A stretch of DNA of 64,000 nucleotides, from contig JAFAGO010000004.1 in the NCBI GenBank assembly GCA_023422635.1, forward strand, positions 82,459-146,458, written 5' to 3'. This document shows positions 18,551 to 27,678 of the stretch, one piece after another. A model generated the notes under the pieces. It worked only from the letters and a program-made list of their open reading frames with translations. It searched no databases and had not been told where the DNA came from. The DNA comes from Bacteroidota bacterium. Its GTDB lineage: Bacteria > Bacteroidota > Bacteroidia > Flavobacteriales > Weeksellaceae. A program made the translations under genes and the position numbers. Within the stretch, counting starts at the first letter, position 1, and every line of letters begins with the position of its first letter.

Positions 18551-19678
18551 ATGAAAAAATCTTATGGTGTACTCGCTTTTCTACTAATTCTCTTTCCTTT
18601 GTTCAGCAATGCTCAAAATAATTCAGTGCAAACCATCGCACGAATAAATCCTCCAAATCCGGATCCATCAGGGATTGCAGTAAGTTCGGATGATCGTGTT
18701 TTTCTTGGTTTTCCGCGGCATGCCGATAATCATAAAGAATTTGCTTTAGCAGAATTGAAAAAAGGAAATCTCATTCCCTGGCCGAATAAAGATTTTATCT
18801 ATCCGAGCTCCAAACCTTATAAAGATTGGTTGGTTTCTCCACACGGAATTTATATGGATAAAAACGATGTGCTTTGGATTTTAGATGATGGAAAACGTTC
18901 TGGAATCGATGAAATTCCCGAAGGCGCTGCAAAAGTGGTTGGCATTGATATCAAAACAAAAAAAATACTGCATTCTGTAATAATTCCTAAACCAATTTTA
19001 AGAGATACCGCCCATTATAATGATTTGCGCGTTGATCTTTCGCATGGAAAATCAGGAACGGTTTATATCGCAAATTCAGGATTTGGAGAAGATTTTTCTT
19101 TAGTTGTGATTGATGTTGAAACAGGAAAAGTAAAAGAAGTTTTACGAAATCATTTTTCAACTTCGCCAGAGCCTGGATTTATGGCTTTTTTGGAAGGCGA
19201 TCCACGTGTAATGAAAGGCGATTCAAAAAGTTTTCCGAATGGTGGAGCAGATGGAATTTCCATCAGTCCGGATGAGAAAACGGTGTATTGGACGACGATT
19301 TCGGGAAGAAATTTATACAGTTTACCAACTTCAATTTTAAGCGATTTTTCGAAATCTGAAAAAGAAGTGGAAGATGCTGTGAAATTTGAAGGCCAACATC
19401 CAGCCTGTGATGGATTGGCAGAAGATGAAATGGGCAATATTTATTTCGGTGCATTCGAACAACAATCCATTGTAAAAAGACTTCCGAATCAGAATATTTA
19501 TCGTTTGGTTTCGCACGACAAAGAACATTATGTTTGGCCTGATGGATTAGCGTATCGCAATGGTTTTGTGTATGTTACCTTAGGGCAATGGAATCGGCTT
19601 CCGGGTTTTAACGGTGAGAAAGACTTACGGAAACCTCCTTATAAAGTGATGAAAATCAAAGTAAATGAAACAAAATAA
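18551..19678 (+). CDS. secreted MRJP/gluconolactonase-like beta-propeller protein (copy 1)
   Basis: Major royal jelly protein-like (often called L-dopachrome tautomerase-related) six-bladed propeller, related in fold to SMP-30/gluconolactonases. The N-terminus MKKSYGVLAFLLILFPLFSNAQ is a Sec signal peptide with a likely cut after SNA, so it acts in the periplasm or outside. LWILDDGKRSGIDEIP and VWPDGLAYRNGFVYVTLGQW are family signatures. The ATG at 18551 (375 residues) was chosen because it starts the signal peptide; an upstream GTG would add residues before it. It is the first gene of the operon and has a diverged paralogue seven genes on. Enzyme activity is unproven; lactone hydrolysis or ligand binding are both possible. 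Confidence 0.85.
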   Translation: MKKSYGVLAFLLILFPLFSNAQNNSVQTIARINPPNPDPSGIAVSSDDRVFLGFPRHADNHKEFALAELKKGNLIPWPNKDFIYPSSKPYKDWLVSPHGIYMDKNDVLWILDDGKRSGIDEIPEGAAKVVGIDIKTKKILHSVIIPKPILRDTAHYNDLRVDLSHGKSGTVYIANSGFGEDFSLVVIDVETGKVKEVLRNHFSTSPEPGFMAFLEGDPRVMKGDSKSFPNGGADGISISPDEKTVYWTTISGRNLYSLPTSILSDFSKSEKEVEDAVKFEGQHPACDGLAEDEMGNIYFGAFEQQSIVKRLPNQNIYRLVSHDKEHYVWPDGLAYRNGFVYVTLGQWNRLPGFNGEKDLRKPPYKVMKIKVNETK

Positions 19679-19698
19679 TTCAATAAAAAGATAAAAAT

Positions 19699-20691
19699 AT
19701 GAGCAATACGATTTTAAAAAAAGAACATGAACTCGGATTAGGTGGCGTGGCCATCGGAACTGCTTTCGATACAATAACCGACGAACGTGCACACGACATT
19801 TTGGAAGCTGCCTGGAACGATGGAATCCGCTATTACGATACTTCTCCGTGGTATGGCTTAACGAAAAGTGAAGATCGTTTTGGGAAATTTCTTTCAGCAA
19901 AAAATCGGGAAGAATTTGTGTTTTCTACGAAAATCGGTCGCCTTTTTACTCCTGTTGCCAAAGAAGAGGTTCCCCCGGTTATGTGGAAAGATCCGTATAA
20001 TTTTGATTATCGCCACGATTATACGGCGGATGGTACAAAAAGATCTATTGAAGAAAGTTTAAAGAGAACCGGACTTGATCATATAGACATTGTTTTTGTT
20101 CATGATCTATCCGAAGATCAGGTTGGTGATCGCTACGATTACTTCTTAAAGCAAGCCAAAGAAGGGGCGTTTAAAGTGTTGTCGGATTTAAGAAGTCAAG
20201 GCGTTATCAAAGCTTGGGGAATGGGAGTAAATAAAATTGAACCCATCCTCGATTGCATCGATGCTGCCGATCCTGATATTTGTCTTTCTGCCACGCAATA
20301 TTCTATTCTGGAACATGAAGATGCCGTAGATCGTTTGCTTCCTGCAGTGAAAAAAGCAGGGGTAAAACTGGTTTCCGGAGCGGGCTATAATTCCGGCTTT
20401 ATTGCAGGTCGTGACCGCTACAATTATAAAAATGTAATTCCTAAAGGGATGACTGAAAAACGGGATAAAATCGCAGAAATCGCCAAAAAATATGACACTG
20501 ATATCATCACGGCGGCGCTGCATTTCGTTTTGGCTGCTGATGAATTCGCAGCAATTATTCCGGGAGCAAGTTCAACGGAACAAGTTGATAAAAATGTTAA
20601 CGCTTGGAAATCTGAAATCCCAACAGATTTTTGGAAAGAACTCAAAGCAGAAGGTTTAATTTATGAAAAAGCACAAGTCCCTCAAACCTAA
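19699..20691 (+). CDS. aldo/keto reductase, D-threo-aldose dehydrogenase type (cytosolic)
   Basis: NAD(P)-dependent TIM-barrel oxidoreductase of 330 residues. Catalytic residues are readable: Asp and Tyr in YDTSPWYG, Lys in VFSTKIGR and His in IVFVHDLS. The family branch resembles D-threo-aldose/L-fucose dehydrogenase or pyridoxal 4-dehydrogenase, which oxidise sugars to lactones. If that holds, the neighbouring gluconolactonase-like protein could open the lactone. No signal peptide is present, unlike its paralogue at 23105, whose sequence is clearly related in the same order of motifs (ISACQYN against LSATQYS). It follows the first gene by 20 bases. Confidence 0.88.
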   Translation: MSNTILKKEHELGLGGVAIGTAFDTITDERAHDILEAAWNDGIRYYDTSPWYGLTKSEDRFGKFLSAKNREEFVFSTKIGRLFTPVAKEEVPPVMWKDPYNFDYRHDYTADGTKRSIEESLKRTGLDHIDIVFVHDLSEDQVGDRYDYFLKQAKEGAFKVLSDLRSQGVIKAWGMGVNKIEPILDCIDAADPDICLSATQYSILEHEDAVDRLLPAVKKAGVKLVSGAGYNSGFIAGRDRYNYKNVIPKGMTEKRDKIAEIAKKYDTDIITAALHFVLAADEFAAIIPGASSTEQVDKNVNAWKSEIPTDFWKELKAEGLIYEKAQVPQT

Positions 20692-20748
20692 ATTTTTCGT
20701 GAAGATTATATGTTCGAAAGATGCTTTTTAAATTGATAAAATAATAAG

Positions 20749-21603
20749 ATGAATACCATACAACTTAACGACGGAAACGTGATTCCTCAAGTAGGATTTG
20801 GAACTTATAAAGCCAACACCGAAGAGGGAATCGCAAGTGTAAAAAATGCTTTGCAAAGCGGTTATCGACTTCTGGATACCGCCGCAAAATATGAAAACGA
20901 AGAAGATGTTGCCGAAGGAATCAAACAAAGTGGAATTCCCAGAGAAGAAATTTTTGTTACCAGCAAAGTGTGGCGCGAAGAAATGAGTTACGAGAATGCC
21001 CGAAAAGCATTTGACGAATCTTTAAAAAAACTCCAACTCGATTATTTGGATTTGTACCTTATTCATTGGCCAGCGAATGAAAGAAATTATGGTTCAGGGT
21101 GGAAAAATGCCAATGCAGAGGTTTGGCGTGCACTCGAAGATTTACAGTCGGAAGGCTTGGTGAAATCCATAGGTGTAAGCAATTTTTGGCCTGAGCATTT
21201 GGAACCACTTTTGGAATCCGCTAAAGTAAAACCGGCCATTAACCAAATTGAATTTCACCCCGGATATTGGCAAGCAGAAGTATTGAAATATTCGCAGGAT
21301 CAAGGTATTACCGTTGAATCTTGGTCGCCTTTTGCGCGAGGCAAAATTTTCGGCAATGAAGTTCTCGAAAGAATTGCCGCTACTCATCAGAAAACAGTTT
21401 CACAGGTTGCGCTGCGCTGGATTGTGCAACATGGCGTAATTGCCATTCCAAAATCGACGACATTAGAACGAATTAAAGAAAACCTCGAAGTCTTTGATTT
21501 TGAACTTTCTGAAGAAGAAATGCTGCTCATCAACGGAATTCCACAAATGGGCTTCAGTGGAGAATTACCGAATATTTGGCCTGAACGTTTACCTCAAAAA
21601 TAG
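20749..21603 (+). CDS. aldo/keto reductase, 2,5-diketo-D-gluconate reductase type
   Basis: A second NAD(P)H-dependent aldo/keto reductase (284 residues) from a different branch, DkgA/AKR5-like. The tetrad is in LLDTAAKYENEE (Asp, Tyr), VTSKVWR (Lys) and YLIHWPANE (His). The C-terminal NADPH-binding motif IPKSTTLERIKEN is typical. Such enzymes reduce methylglyoxal, keto-sugars and small aldehydes. It lies 57 bases after the previous reductase and 5 bases before the amidohydrolase gene in the same transcription unit. The substrate is not deducible. Confidence 0.9.
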   Translation: MNTIQLNDGNVIPQVGFGTYKANTEEGIASVKNALQSGYRLLDTAAKYENEEDVAEGIKQSGIPREEIFVTSKVWREEMSYENARKAFDESLKKLQLDYLDLYLIHWPANERNYGSGWKNANAEVWRALEDLQSEGLVKSIGVSNFWPEHLEPLLESAKVKPAINQIEFHPGYWQAEVLKYSQDQGITVESWSPFARGKIFGNEVLERIAATHQKTVSQVALRWIVQHGVIAIPKSTTLERIKENLEVFDFELSEEEMLLINGIPQMGFSGELPNIWPERLPQK

Positions 21604-21608
21604 AAGAT

Positions 21609-22988
21609 ATGAAGAATTCACTTTTAAAATTAGTTCTGGGAATTGCACTGGTTGCTTTTATGGTTTCCTGCAACGAAAAATCCACTAAAAAGACCGACGG
21701 ACAACCACTTATTCTATATAAAAATGCAACAATTATTACGGGCGACGGAAAAACTGTTTTAGAAAATTCGGATCTTCTTGTTGAAGAAGGAAAGATTAAA
21801 GATATGGGTGAAAATCTCAATTCGGATGGAGCAAAAATTGTTGATTTAAAGGGAAAAACAATCATGCCAACCTTGATAAGTTCACACGTTCACATCGGAA
21901 ATTTAAAGGGAAATTCTGCAGCAGGAACTAATTTTAATCGTGAAAATGTTCTTCGTCAACTCAAAAGATATGAAGATTACGGCGTTCTTTGGGTGCAATC
22001 TCTCGGAACAGATCAGTCTTCTTTGTACAAAAATGGTTTATATGATTCCATTAAAAATGGCGAATTAGAAGGCGCAAGATTGCTTTCTGCAGGTTGGGGT
22101 TTTGGAGTTCCAACAGGAGCACCTCCTTTTCCAGATCATCACGGAGATGATAATGTTTTTCGACCAACAGATCCAAAAGAAATTGCTGCAGATATGGATA
22201 CTTTACAAAAATATCCAGTCGATTTTGTGAAAATTTGGGTGGATAATTTCGGAAAAGATATGCCGATAATGAGCGAAAAGATCTACAGTGAAATCATCAA
22301 ACAAGCGCACGCGAGAAATATGAAGGTGGCTTCTCACCTTTATTATATTAATGATGGTAAACGTTTGGCGAAAGATGGTGTGGATTTATTCGGACATTCG
22401 GTTCGTGATGCAAAAGTGGATGATGAACTCATTGGTTTAATGAAATCGAAAAACATTCCGTACATCCCAACACTTTCTTTAGATGATTTCGCTTATGCGT
22501 ATGGAGCTGGAACTGCAACTTGGATCAACAATCCATTCTTTAAAAACGCTTTAGAACCAACGGTTTTCGAAATGATTTCTGCTCCAGATTTTAAAGATAA
22601 ACAAGCCAAAGAACAAAACTTACCAAGAAACAAAGTGGCATTAGAAAATGCATTATTCAATGCGAAAAAATTGTATGATTCAGGAATTTTGGTGGGCATG
22701 GGAACCGATTCTGGAGCAATGGTAATTCGTCCACAAGGATTTTCGGAGCATCACGAATTGGAACTTTTGGTGAAGGCTGGATTTACACCGCTTCAGGCCA
22801 TTCAAATTGCTACATTAAACAGTGCAAAAATCTTAAGTCTTGATAAAGATTATGGAACTTTAGAAAAAGGAAAAGTAGCCGATTTCATCGTTTTGGATGC
22901 AAATCCTGTTCAAGATATTTCAAACACACAGAAGATTAATACGGTTTACAAAGCAGGAAAGGAAGTTTCAAAAGGACCTTTGAACTAG
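21609..22988 (+). CDS. lipoprotein amidohydrolase
   Basis: Metal-dependent hydrolase of the amidohydrolase superfamily (459 residues). The N-terminus MKNSLLKLVLGIALVAFMVSC is a lipoprotein signal with the lipid-carrying Cys21, so the enzyme is probably anchored to a membrane outside the cytoplasm. Metal ligands are visible: HVH in ISSHVHIGN, His in KVASHLYY, His in DLFGHSV and Asp in GMGTDSGA. The ending ADFIVLDANPVQDI is the usual small beta-sandwich domain. Substrates in this family range from cyclic amides to lactones and cannot be read from sequence. It follows the DkgA-like gene by 5 bases. Confidence 0.88.
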   Translation: MKNSLLKLVLGIALVAFMVSCNEKSTKKTDGQPLILYKNATIITGDGKTVLENSDLLVEEGKIKDMGENLNSDGAKIVDLKGKTIMPTLISSHVHIGNLKGNSAAGTNFNRENVLRQLKRYEDYGVLWVQSLGTDQSSLYKNGLYDSIKNGELEGARLLSAGWGFGVPTGAPPFPDHHGDDNVFRPTDPKEIAADMDTLQKYPVDFVKIWVDNFGKDMPIMSEKIYSEIIKQAHARNMKVASHLYYINDGKRLAKDGVDLFGHSVRDAKVDDELIGLMKSKNIPYIPTLSLDDFAYAYGAGTATWINNPFFKNALEPTVFEMISAPDFKDKQAKEQNLPRNKVALENALFNAKKLYDSGILVGMGTDSGAMVIRPQGFSEHHELELLVKAGFTPLQAIQIATLNSAKILSLDKDYGTLEKGKVADFIVLDANPVQDISNTQKINTVYKAGKEVSKGPLN

Positions 22989-23104
22989 AAGAAAGAAGTA
23001 AGAGCAAAGAAACAAGACATTAGACAGGAGATAAGAGACTCTCAACTCTCAACCATAAACTATTAACCGATAACCAATAACCAATACCCATCAACCAAAA
23101 ACCA
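22989..23104 (+). repeat. low-complexity spacer with degenerate AACCAATA repeats
   Basis: This 116-bp gap has a purine-rich left half and a right half of short near-repeats around ATAACCAATAACCAATA. It carries no coding signal. Similar text-like repeats occur at 31866-31902, 62405-62440 and inside mnmE. Confidence 0.5.
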
Positions 23105-24220
23105 ATGAACAGAAGAAAATTTCTTACCAATTCAGCATTAGCAACAGGCGGTTTAGCAACATTCAGTTCACTGCCGATGTTTGCATCAAGTTTAATGAGT
23201 CAACCTAAAAATAAAATGAAAAATTTAGAAAATAGATTCAGACCAAAACATAAAAACGGATTCGGAGGTGTTGCCATCGGAAACGGTTTCAATGAAAATC
23301 CAAATATCGAATGTTTAGAAACTGTAGAAGCAGCTTGGAATGCGGGCGTTCGATATTTCGATACTTCACCTTGGTACGGATTGGGAATTAGCGAAAGAAG
23401 ATTAGGACTTGGTTTGAAAGATAAACCTAGAAAAGATTTTACACTTTCTACTAAAATTGGTAGAATTCTCGATCCTCACGAAGATTTCCAAGTAACTCAA
23501 GCCATTTGGGAAGGAAAAATGAATTTCGGTTACCATTACGATTATTCAGCGGAAGGCGCAAGAAGAAGTGTTGAAGACAGTTTGCAGCGTTTAGGACTTT
23601 CATCTTTGGATATTGTTTTTATCCACGATTTGTCTCCTGATAATGGCGATATGAAAGAGGATTGGGTGAAATACTTCGACATTGCAGCAAAAGGAGCAAT
23701 GCCAGAATTGACCAAAATGCGCGAAGAAGGATTAATCAAAGGCTGGGGTTTTGGTGTTAATACGATTGAACCTATTTTGAGAGCCATTGAAGTTGCCGAT
23801 CCTGATATTTTCTTGTCGGCATGTCAATATAATCTCATTAAACACGACGATTTATTCAACAAAGTTTTTCCTGTTGCAGCAAAAAGAGATATTTCTTTTG
23901 TGATTGGTTCTCCGCTTTGTGCTGGTTTTCTTTCAGGTAAAGATCGCTATTTGTATGGCGGAAATTTTCCGGCAGGAGTGAAAGAAAAATTAACAAAACT
24001 GAAACGTGTTGCAGATAACCATAAAGTAGATTTAAGAACTGCAGCTTTACAATTTTGTGCAGCTCCCGATATTGTTTCTGGTGTAATTCCTGGTTCACAT
24101 ACGGTAAAACAAGCAACCGAAAATTCAGAATCATTTAATGCGAAAATTCCAAATGATTTTTGGGCTGAATTAAAAAAGGAAAAACTGATTTTAGAAGGAG
24201 TGGCTACGCCAAAAGCATAA
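23105..24220 (+). CDS. aldo/keto reductase with Tat signal peptide
   Basis: A 371-residue paralogue of the reductase at 19699, with a twin-arginine leader: MNRRKFLTNSALATGGLATF holds the RRKFL core followed by a hydrophobic stretch. The catalytic residues are in FDTSPWYG, LSTKIGR and IVFIHDLS. Tat export moves folded, cofactor-loaded proteins, so a periplasmic NAD(P)-dependent reductase is mechanistically feasible, though it would need tightly bound cofactor. The pair at 19699 and 23105 could act on the same substrate on two sides of the inner membrane. It follows a 116-bp low-complexity gap and overlaps the next gene by one base. Confidence 0.88.
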   Translation: MNRRKFLTNSALATGGLATFSSLPMFASSLMSQPKNKMKNLENRFRPKHKNGFGGVAIGNGFNENPNIECLETVEAAWNAGVRYFDTSPWYGLGISERRLGLGLKDKPRKDFTLSTKIGRILDPHEDFQVTQAIWEGKMNFGYHYDYSAEGARRSVEDSLQRLGLSSLDIVFIHDLSPDNGDMKEDWVKYFDIAAKGAMPELTKMREEGLIKGWGFGVNTIEPILRAIEVADPDIFLSACQYNLIKHDDLFNKVFPVAAKRDISFVIGSPLCAGFLSGKDRYLYGGNFPAGVKEKLTKLKRVADNHKVDLRTAALQFCAAPDIVSGVIPGSHTVKQATENSESFNAKIPNDFWAELKKEKLILEGVATPKA

Positions 24221-24531
24221 TGGAAAAAAGAAATAACAAATACCAACTTCATTTACAAGAATTGGAGTTGAAAGATGGCAACGAAGGAAGTCAAAAACTG
24301 GATTTTGAATTTTCCAACCACGATGATTTATTTAAAATTTTTGAGGTTGTAAAATCCAAAAAATTGTTTGAAAATGAAGTGACAAACTATGAATTTGCTT
24401 TAGGTCTAAAGCTTTTTACAGAAGTTATTATTACACAAAAAGAACATCCTTTGTTTGAAGAGTTGCGACCAGAGATTCTAAAATTTATGAAAAAATTGAA
24501 GGCATTTGATTCGGAAGCATTAATGCATTAA
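24220..24531 (+). CDS. DUF3861 protein
   Basis: A 103-residue cytoplasmic protein matching the DUF3861 pattern: KYQLHLQELELKDG at the start, then a paired helical half ending in LRPEILKFMKKLK. The function is unknown. It overlaps the stop of the Tat reductase by one base (TAA/ATG), so it is translationally coupled to it. Small size, acidic character and coupling suggest an accessory subunit or chaperone for the reductase, but this is an inference from position only. Confidence 0.75.
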   Translation: MEKRNNKYQLHLQELELKDGNEGSQKLDFEFSNHDDLFKIFEVVKSKKLFENEVTNYEFALGLKLFTEVIITQKEHPLFEELRPEILKFMKKLKAFDSEALMH

Positions 24532-24560
24532 TCTATTTTCATTTAAAAATAAAAAACAAA

Positions 24561-25406
24561 ATGAGCACAGAAAAATTAGGTTTCATTGGTCTCGGAAATA
24601 TGGGACATCCAATGGCGAAAAACTTGGAAAAAGCAGGTTTTCCATTAACTGTTTTTAATAGAACAACTGAAAAAGCGGAAGATTTTAAATCCGATTCGAC
24701 CGTTGCAAATTCAATTTCAGAATTGGTAGAAAATTCAGATGTTGTTTTTACAATGTTGACCAATGATGCAGCAGTGAAAGCCGTTTACGAAGAAATTTTG
24801 AAAAACGATCTGACAGGAAAATTATTTGTGGATATGAGTACGATTTCACAAAAAATGTCAAAAGAAATTGGGGATGCGGTTAAGATTGAAGAAGGAAGTT
24901 TCATCGATGCTCCTGTTGCAGGAAGTATAAAACCAGCAAAAGAAGGAACATTAATTATTATGGTTGGCGGAAATGAAAATGATGTAAAAAGAGCAGAACC
25001 TTACCTCGAAAAACTCGGAAAAAAAGTGAAATATCTTGGCGAAAATGGTAAAGGGTTGGCTGCAAAAATTTCCATTAATTATTTCTTAGCGATGATTTAT
25101 GAAGGTTTGGCAGAAACGATTTTATTGTCCGATAAATTAGGAGTGGATCGTAAAGAAATGCTAGAAATCATCAACGAAAGTGCCAGTGGAAGTGGTGCAA
25201 CGCAAGTGAAAACACCTTTGTTATTAGATGAAAATTTTGCACCTGCTTTTGCTTTGGATTTAATGCTGAAAGATATTCGTTTGGCAAAAGATGCCGGTGC
25301 CGAATTCCCAGTTGGAAACCGAAACCTTGAAACCTATGAAAAAGCAAGCGAAAATGGTTTTGGGAAAGAAGATGTGATTGGAATTATTAATTATTTGAAA
25401 AAGTAA
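24561..25406 (+). CDS. beta-hydroxyacid dehydrogenase (3-hydroxyisobutyrate dehydrogenase family)
   Basis: NAD(P)-dependent dehydrogenase of 281 residues. The Rossmann motif is GFIGLGNMGHPMAKNL at the N-terminus. The substrate-binding DAPVAGSIKPAKEGTL and the catalytic Lys in GKGLAAKISINYF define the 3-hydroxyisobutyrate / tartronate semialdehyde / glyoxylate reductase family. The exact substrate is open; GLYR-type succinic semialdehyde reductases look the same. It sits 29 bases after the DUF3861 gene and 21 bases before the second MRJP-like gene. Confidence 0.9.
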   Translation: MSTEKLGFIGLGNMGHPMAKNLEKAGFPLTVFNRTTEKAEDFKSDSTVANSISELVENSDVVFTMLTNDAAVKAVYEEILKNDLTGKLFVDMSTISQKMSKEIGDAVKIEEGSFIDAPVAGSIKPAKEGTLIIMVGGNENDVKRAEPYLEKLGKKVKYLGENGKGLAAKISINYFLAMIYEGLAETILLSDKLGVDRKEMLEIINESASGSGATQVKTPLLLDENFAPAFALDLMLKDIRLAKDAGAEFPVGNRNLETYEKASENGFGKEDVIGIINYLKK

Positions 25407-25427
25407 ATTTCATTTTAAAATTAAAAT

Positions 25428-26552
25428 ATGAAGAAAGCAGCCCAAATACTATTTCTCATGATGGTGCTTTCCCTTAATCAATTTACTAAAGCACAAATGC
25501 CGACAACAACGCCAAGTAATATAAGTCTAGAATACCAACTTCCAAAGGAGGCTGCAGGAATTGCAGTAAGTGATGACAACCGTGTATTTTTGGCTCTACC
25601 AAGAGGTGGAGAAAATCATGATTTACCTTCTGTTGTTGAAATGGTTGGTGAAAAAATGGTCGCTTTTCCCAATGAAAAAGTTAATCAAAATACAAATTCA
25701 GATTATGAAAACCATTTTGTTTCTGTTTTAGGAATCACGTTATATAAAAATACGTTGTGGATTCTTGATCAAGGAAAAAGATCAGGAATCGATGAAATTC
25801 CACAGGGTTCGACAAAAGTTGTTGCTATAGATATCAATACTAAGAAAATAATTAAAAATATTCCGATTCCGAAACCTTTTTTCAGAGAAACAATTCAACT
25901 AAATGATTTGCGTTTTGATCCTTCGAATGGCAAAGAAGGAATGATTTATATTTCAAATAATGGTTTTTCAAAACCAGACCAATCTCTTATTGTGATTGAT
26001 GTGGCAACAGGGAAATTAAGAGAATTATTTAGAGATATTCCTGAAGTTTCACCTGCTAAAGGTTTTATTACCTATGTAGAAGGAAAGCCTCATGTTCTAA
26101 ATCTTGAGAAACCTACAATGCCACAAGGTGGTGTTAACGGAATTGAACTTAGTAAAGATTTTCAAACTTTATATTGGACCATTCCTACAAATCCAAATTA
26201 CTACAGCATTCCTACAGAAAAAATGAGCGATTTTTCCATTTCGGAAAACGAACTTAAAAAATCTATTCAATGGGAAGGGCAAATAGTCTCAAATGGGGGC
26301 ATCACTATCGATGAGGAAGGAAATCTGTATTTTGGTGACGCTTCCAGATATAGCATCATCAAAAAGGATGTACAAGGTAATGTTTCTTTGGTAGCATATG
26401 ATCCTCGATTAATTTGGCCTGATGGATTATTTGCAAAAAATGGATTTTTGTATGTAACAATCGGACAATGGCATCGTCTTCCTGGCTTGAATAACGGAAA
26501 AGATGTAAGAACGCAACCTTATCAAGTTCTAAAAATTCCTTTACATAAATAG
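25428..26552 (+). CDS. secreted MRJP/gluconolactonase-like beta-propeller protein (copy 2)
   Basis: Paralogue of the first gene of this operon (374 residues). It has a Sec signal peptide, MKKAAQILFLMMVLSLNQFTKAQ, probably cut after KA, then the same landmarks: LWILDQGKRSGIDEIP, a GGVNGIELS blade and IWPDGLFAKNGFLYVTIGQW. The two copies differ throughout, so the duplication is old and they probably have separate roles or form a heteromer. It is followed after 46 bases by the VOC genes. Confidence 0.85.
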   Translation: MKKAAQILFLMMVLSLNQFTKAQMPTTTPSNISLEYQLPKEAAGIAVSDDNRVFLALPRGGENHDLPSVVEMVGEKMVAFPNEKVNQNTNSDYENHFVSVLGITLYKNTLWILDQGKRSGIDEIPQGSTKVVAIDINTKKIIKNIPIPKPFFRETIQLNDLRFDPSNGKEGMIYISNNGFSKPDQSLIVIDVATGKLRELFRDIPEVSPAKGFITYVEGKPHVLNLEKPTMPQGGVNGIELSKDFQTLYWTIPTNPNYYSIPTEKMSDFSISENELKKSIQWEGQIVSNGGITIDEEGNLYFGDASRYSIIKKDVQGNVSLVAYDPRLIWPDGLFAKNGFLYVTIGQWHRLPGLNNGKDVRTQPYQVLKIPLHK

Positions 26553-26598
26553 ATTATTAATTGATCTTTTTAAATTTTCCAACATAAAATTGAAGAAA

Positions 26599-27147
26599 AT
26601 GAACTACCAAAAAACCGAAGTCAGAGCGATTGATCATATCGGAATTACGGTTCCCAATATTGAAGAAGCTGCAACTTTTTTAGAACAAGCATTTGGTGCA
26701 ACAGCGCTTTATGACAATATAATTCCAACAGATTCACCACAAACAGGTGCTGAAGCAGAGGCAAAATTAGGATTTGCAAAAGGTTCTGCCATTATCCATA
26801 TGCGGATGATGCGAATTGGTGATGGTGCTAGTATTGAACTATTCGAAATGAAAGTTCCAGGTGAACGAAAAAAAGACATCATTCCTTCTGATATTGGTTT
26901 GCAGCATTTTGCAGTGTACACTGAAAATATTGATGAAACGAAGAAAAAATTCATCGAAGCTGGTGGAAAAGTGCTAGAAGGTCCAAATGAAATGTTAGGT
27001 AGAGAAGGCGGTGCAGGAAATCAATTTATGTATGCGATTACGCCTTGGGGAACTTTCGTGGAACTCATTACATATCCTTCTGAACTAGAAATTGAAAAGA
27101 CAACGCCATTAAGAAGATGGAAACCACAATCTGGAAAAAACGAATAG
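26599..27147 (+). CDS. VOC-family protein 1 (glyoxalase/dioxygenase fold)
   Basis: Vicinal-oxygen-chelate protein of about 182 residues. Two beta-alpha-beta halves are visible: RAIDHIGITVPNIEEA with a metal His, then GLQHFAVYTENIDE and WGTFVELITYP with a second His and Glu. The ATG at 26599 is preferred to the TTG at 26590. It forms a tandem with the next gene, with which it shares the length, motifs and the C-terminal RRWKPQ / HRWTPQ ending. The substrate is unknown; glutathione-independent lactoylglutathione-like or ring-opening roles are family possibilities. Confidence 0.85.
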   Translation: MNYQKTEVRAIDHIGITVPNIEEAATFLEQAFGATALYDNIIPTDSPQTGAEAEAKLGFAKGSAIIHMRMMRIGDGASIELFEMKVPGERKKDIIPSDIGLQHFAVYTENIDETKKKFIEAGGKVLEGPNEMLGREGGAGNQFMYAITPWGTFVELITYPSELEIEKTTPLRRWKPQSGKNE

Positions 27148-27150
27148 AAA

Positions 27151-27675
27151 ATGGCCACAGAAAATAAAATCTTCAGAGAAATAGATCATATCGGCATCAC
27201 GGTTCCAAATGTGAATGAAGCTTCAAAATTTTTAGTCAAAGCTTTTGACGCGGAAATTCTGTATGATGTGCAGCCCGAAAATGCCGAACCAATGGAAGGG
27301 AAAGAAACCGAACAACAATTAGGTGTTCCCAAAGGAGCAAAAATTGTACATATGCGTTTGGTGCAAATCGGTGAATCTGATACAATAGAATTATTCCAGT
27401 TTGAGAATACAAATCAAAAAGATTCAATTGCATTGAATGATTTCGGGCTAACCCATTTTGCTGTTTATGTAGACAATATTGCAAAAGCGGCTCAACAATT
27501 TGAAAAAGCAGGTGGCGTTTTGCTTTCTGAAATTCATGGTTTGGCAAATGTTGAAGAGGGGAAAAACAATAAAGGTGTGTATGGAAAATCACCTTGGGGA
27601 AGTTTAATTGAGCTAATTACTTATCCTGATGGTTTGAAAGATCCCAAACTTCATCGCTGGACGCCACAAAAATAA
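27151..27675 (+). CDS. VOC-family protein 2
   Basis: A tandem paralogue of the preceding gene (174 residues) starting 3 bases after its stop. IDHIGITVPNVNEASKFL, GLTHFAVYVDNIAKAAQQF and WGSLIELITYPDG give the two half-domains and metal ligands. The spacing implies coupled translation, and a heterodimer with VOC 1 is plausible because VOC metal sites are built from paired modules. The function is unknown. Confidence 0.85.
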   Translation: MATENKIFREIDHIGITVPNVNEASKFLVKAFDAEILYDVQPENAEPMEGKETEQQLGVPKGAKIVHMRLVQIGESDTIELFQFENTNQKDSIALNDFGLTHFAVYVDNIAKAAQQFEKAGGVLLSEIHGLANVEEGKNNKGVYGKSPWGSLIELITYPDGLKDPKLHRWTPQK

Positions 27676-27678
27676 CAG

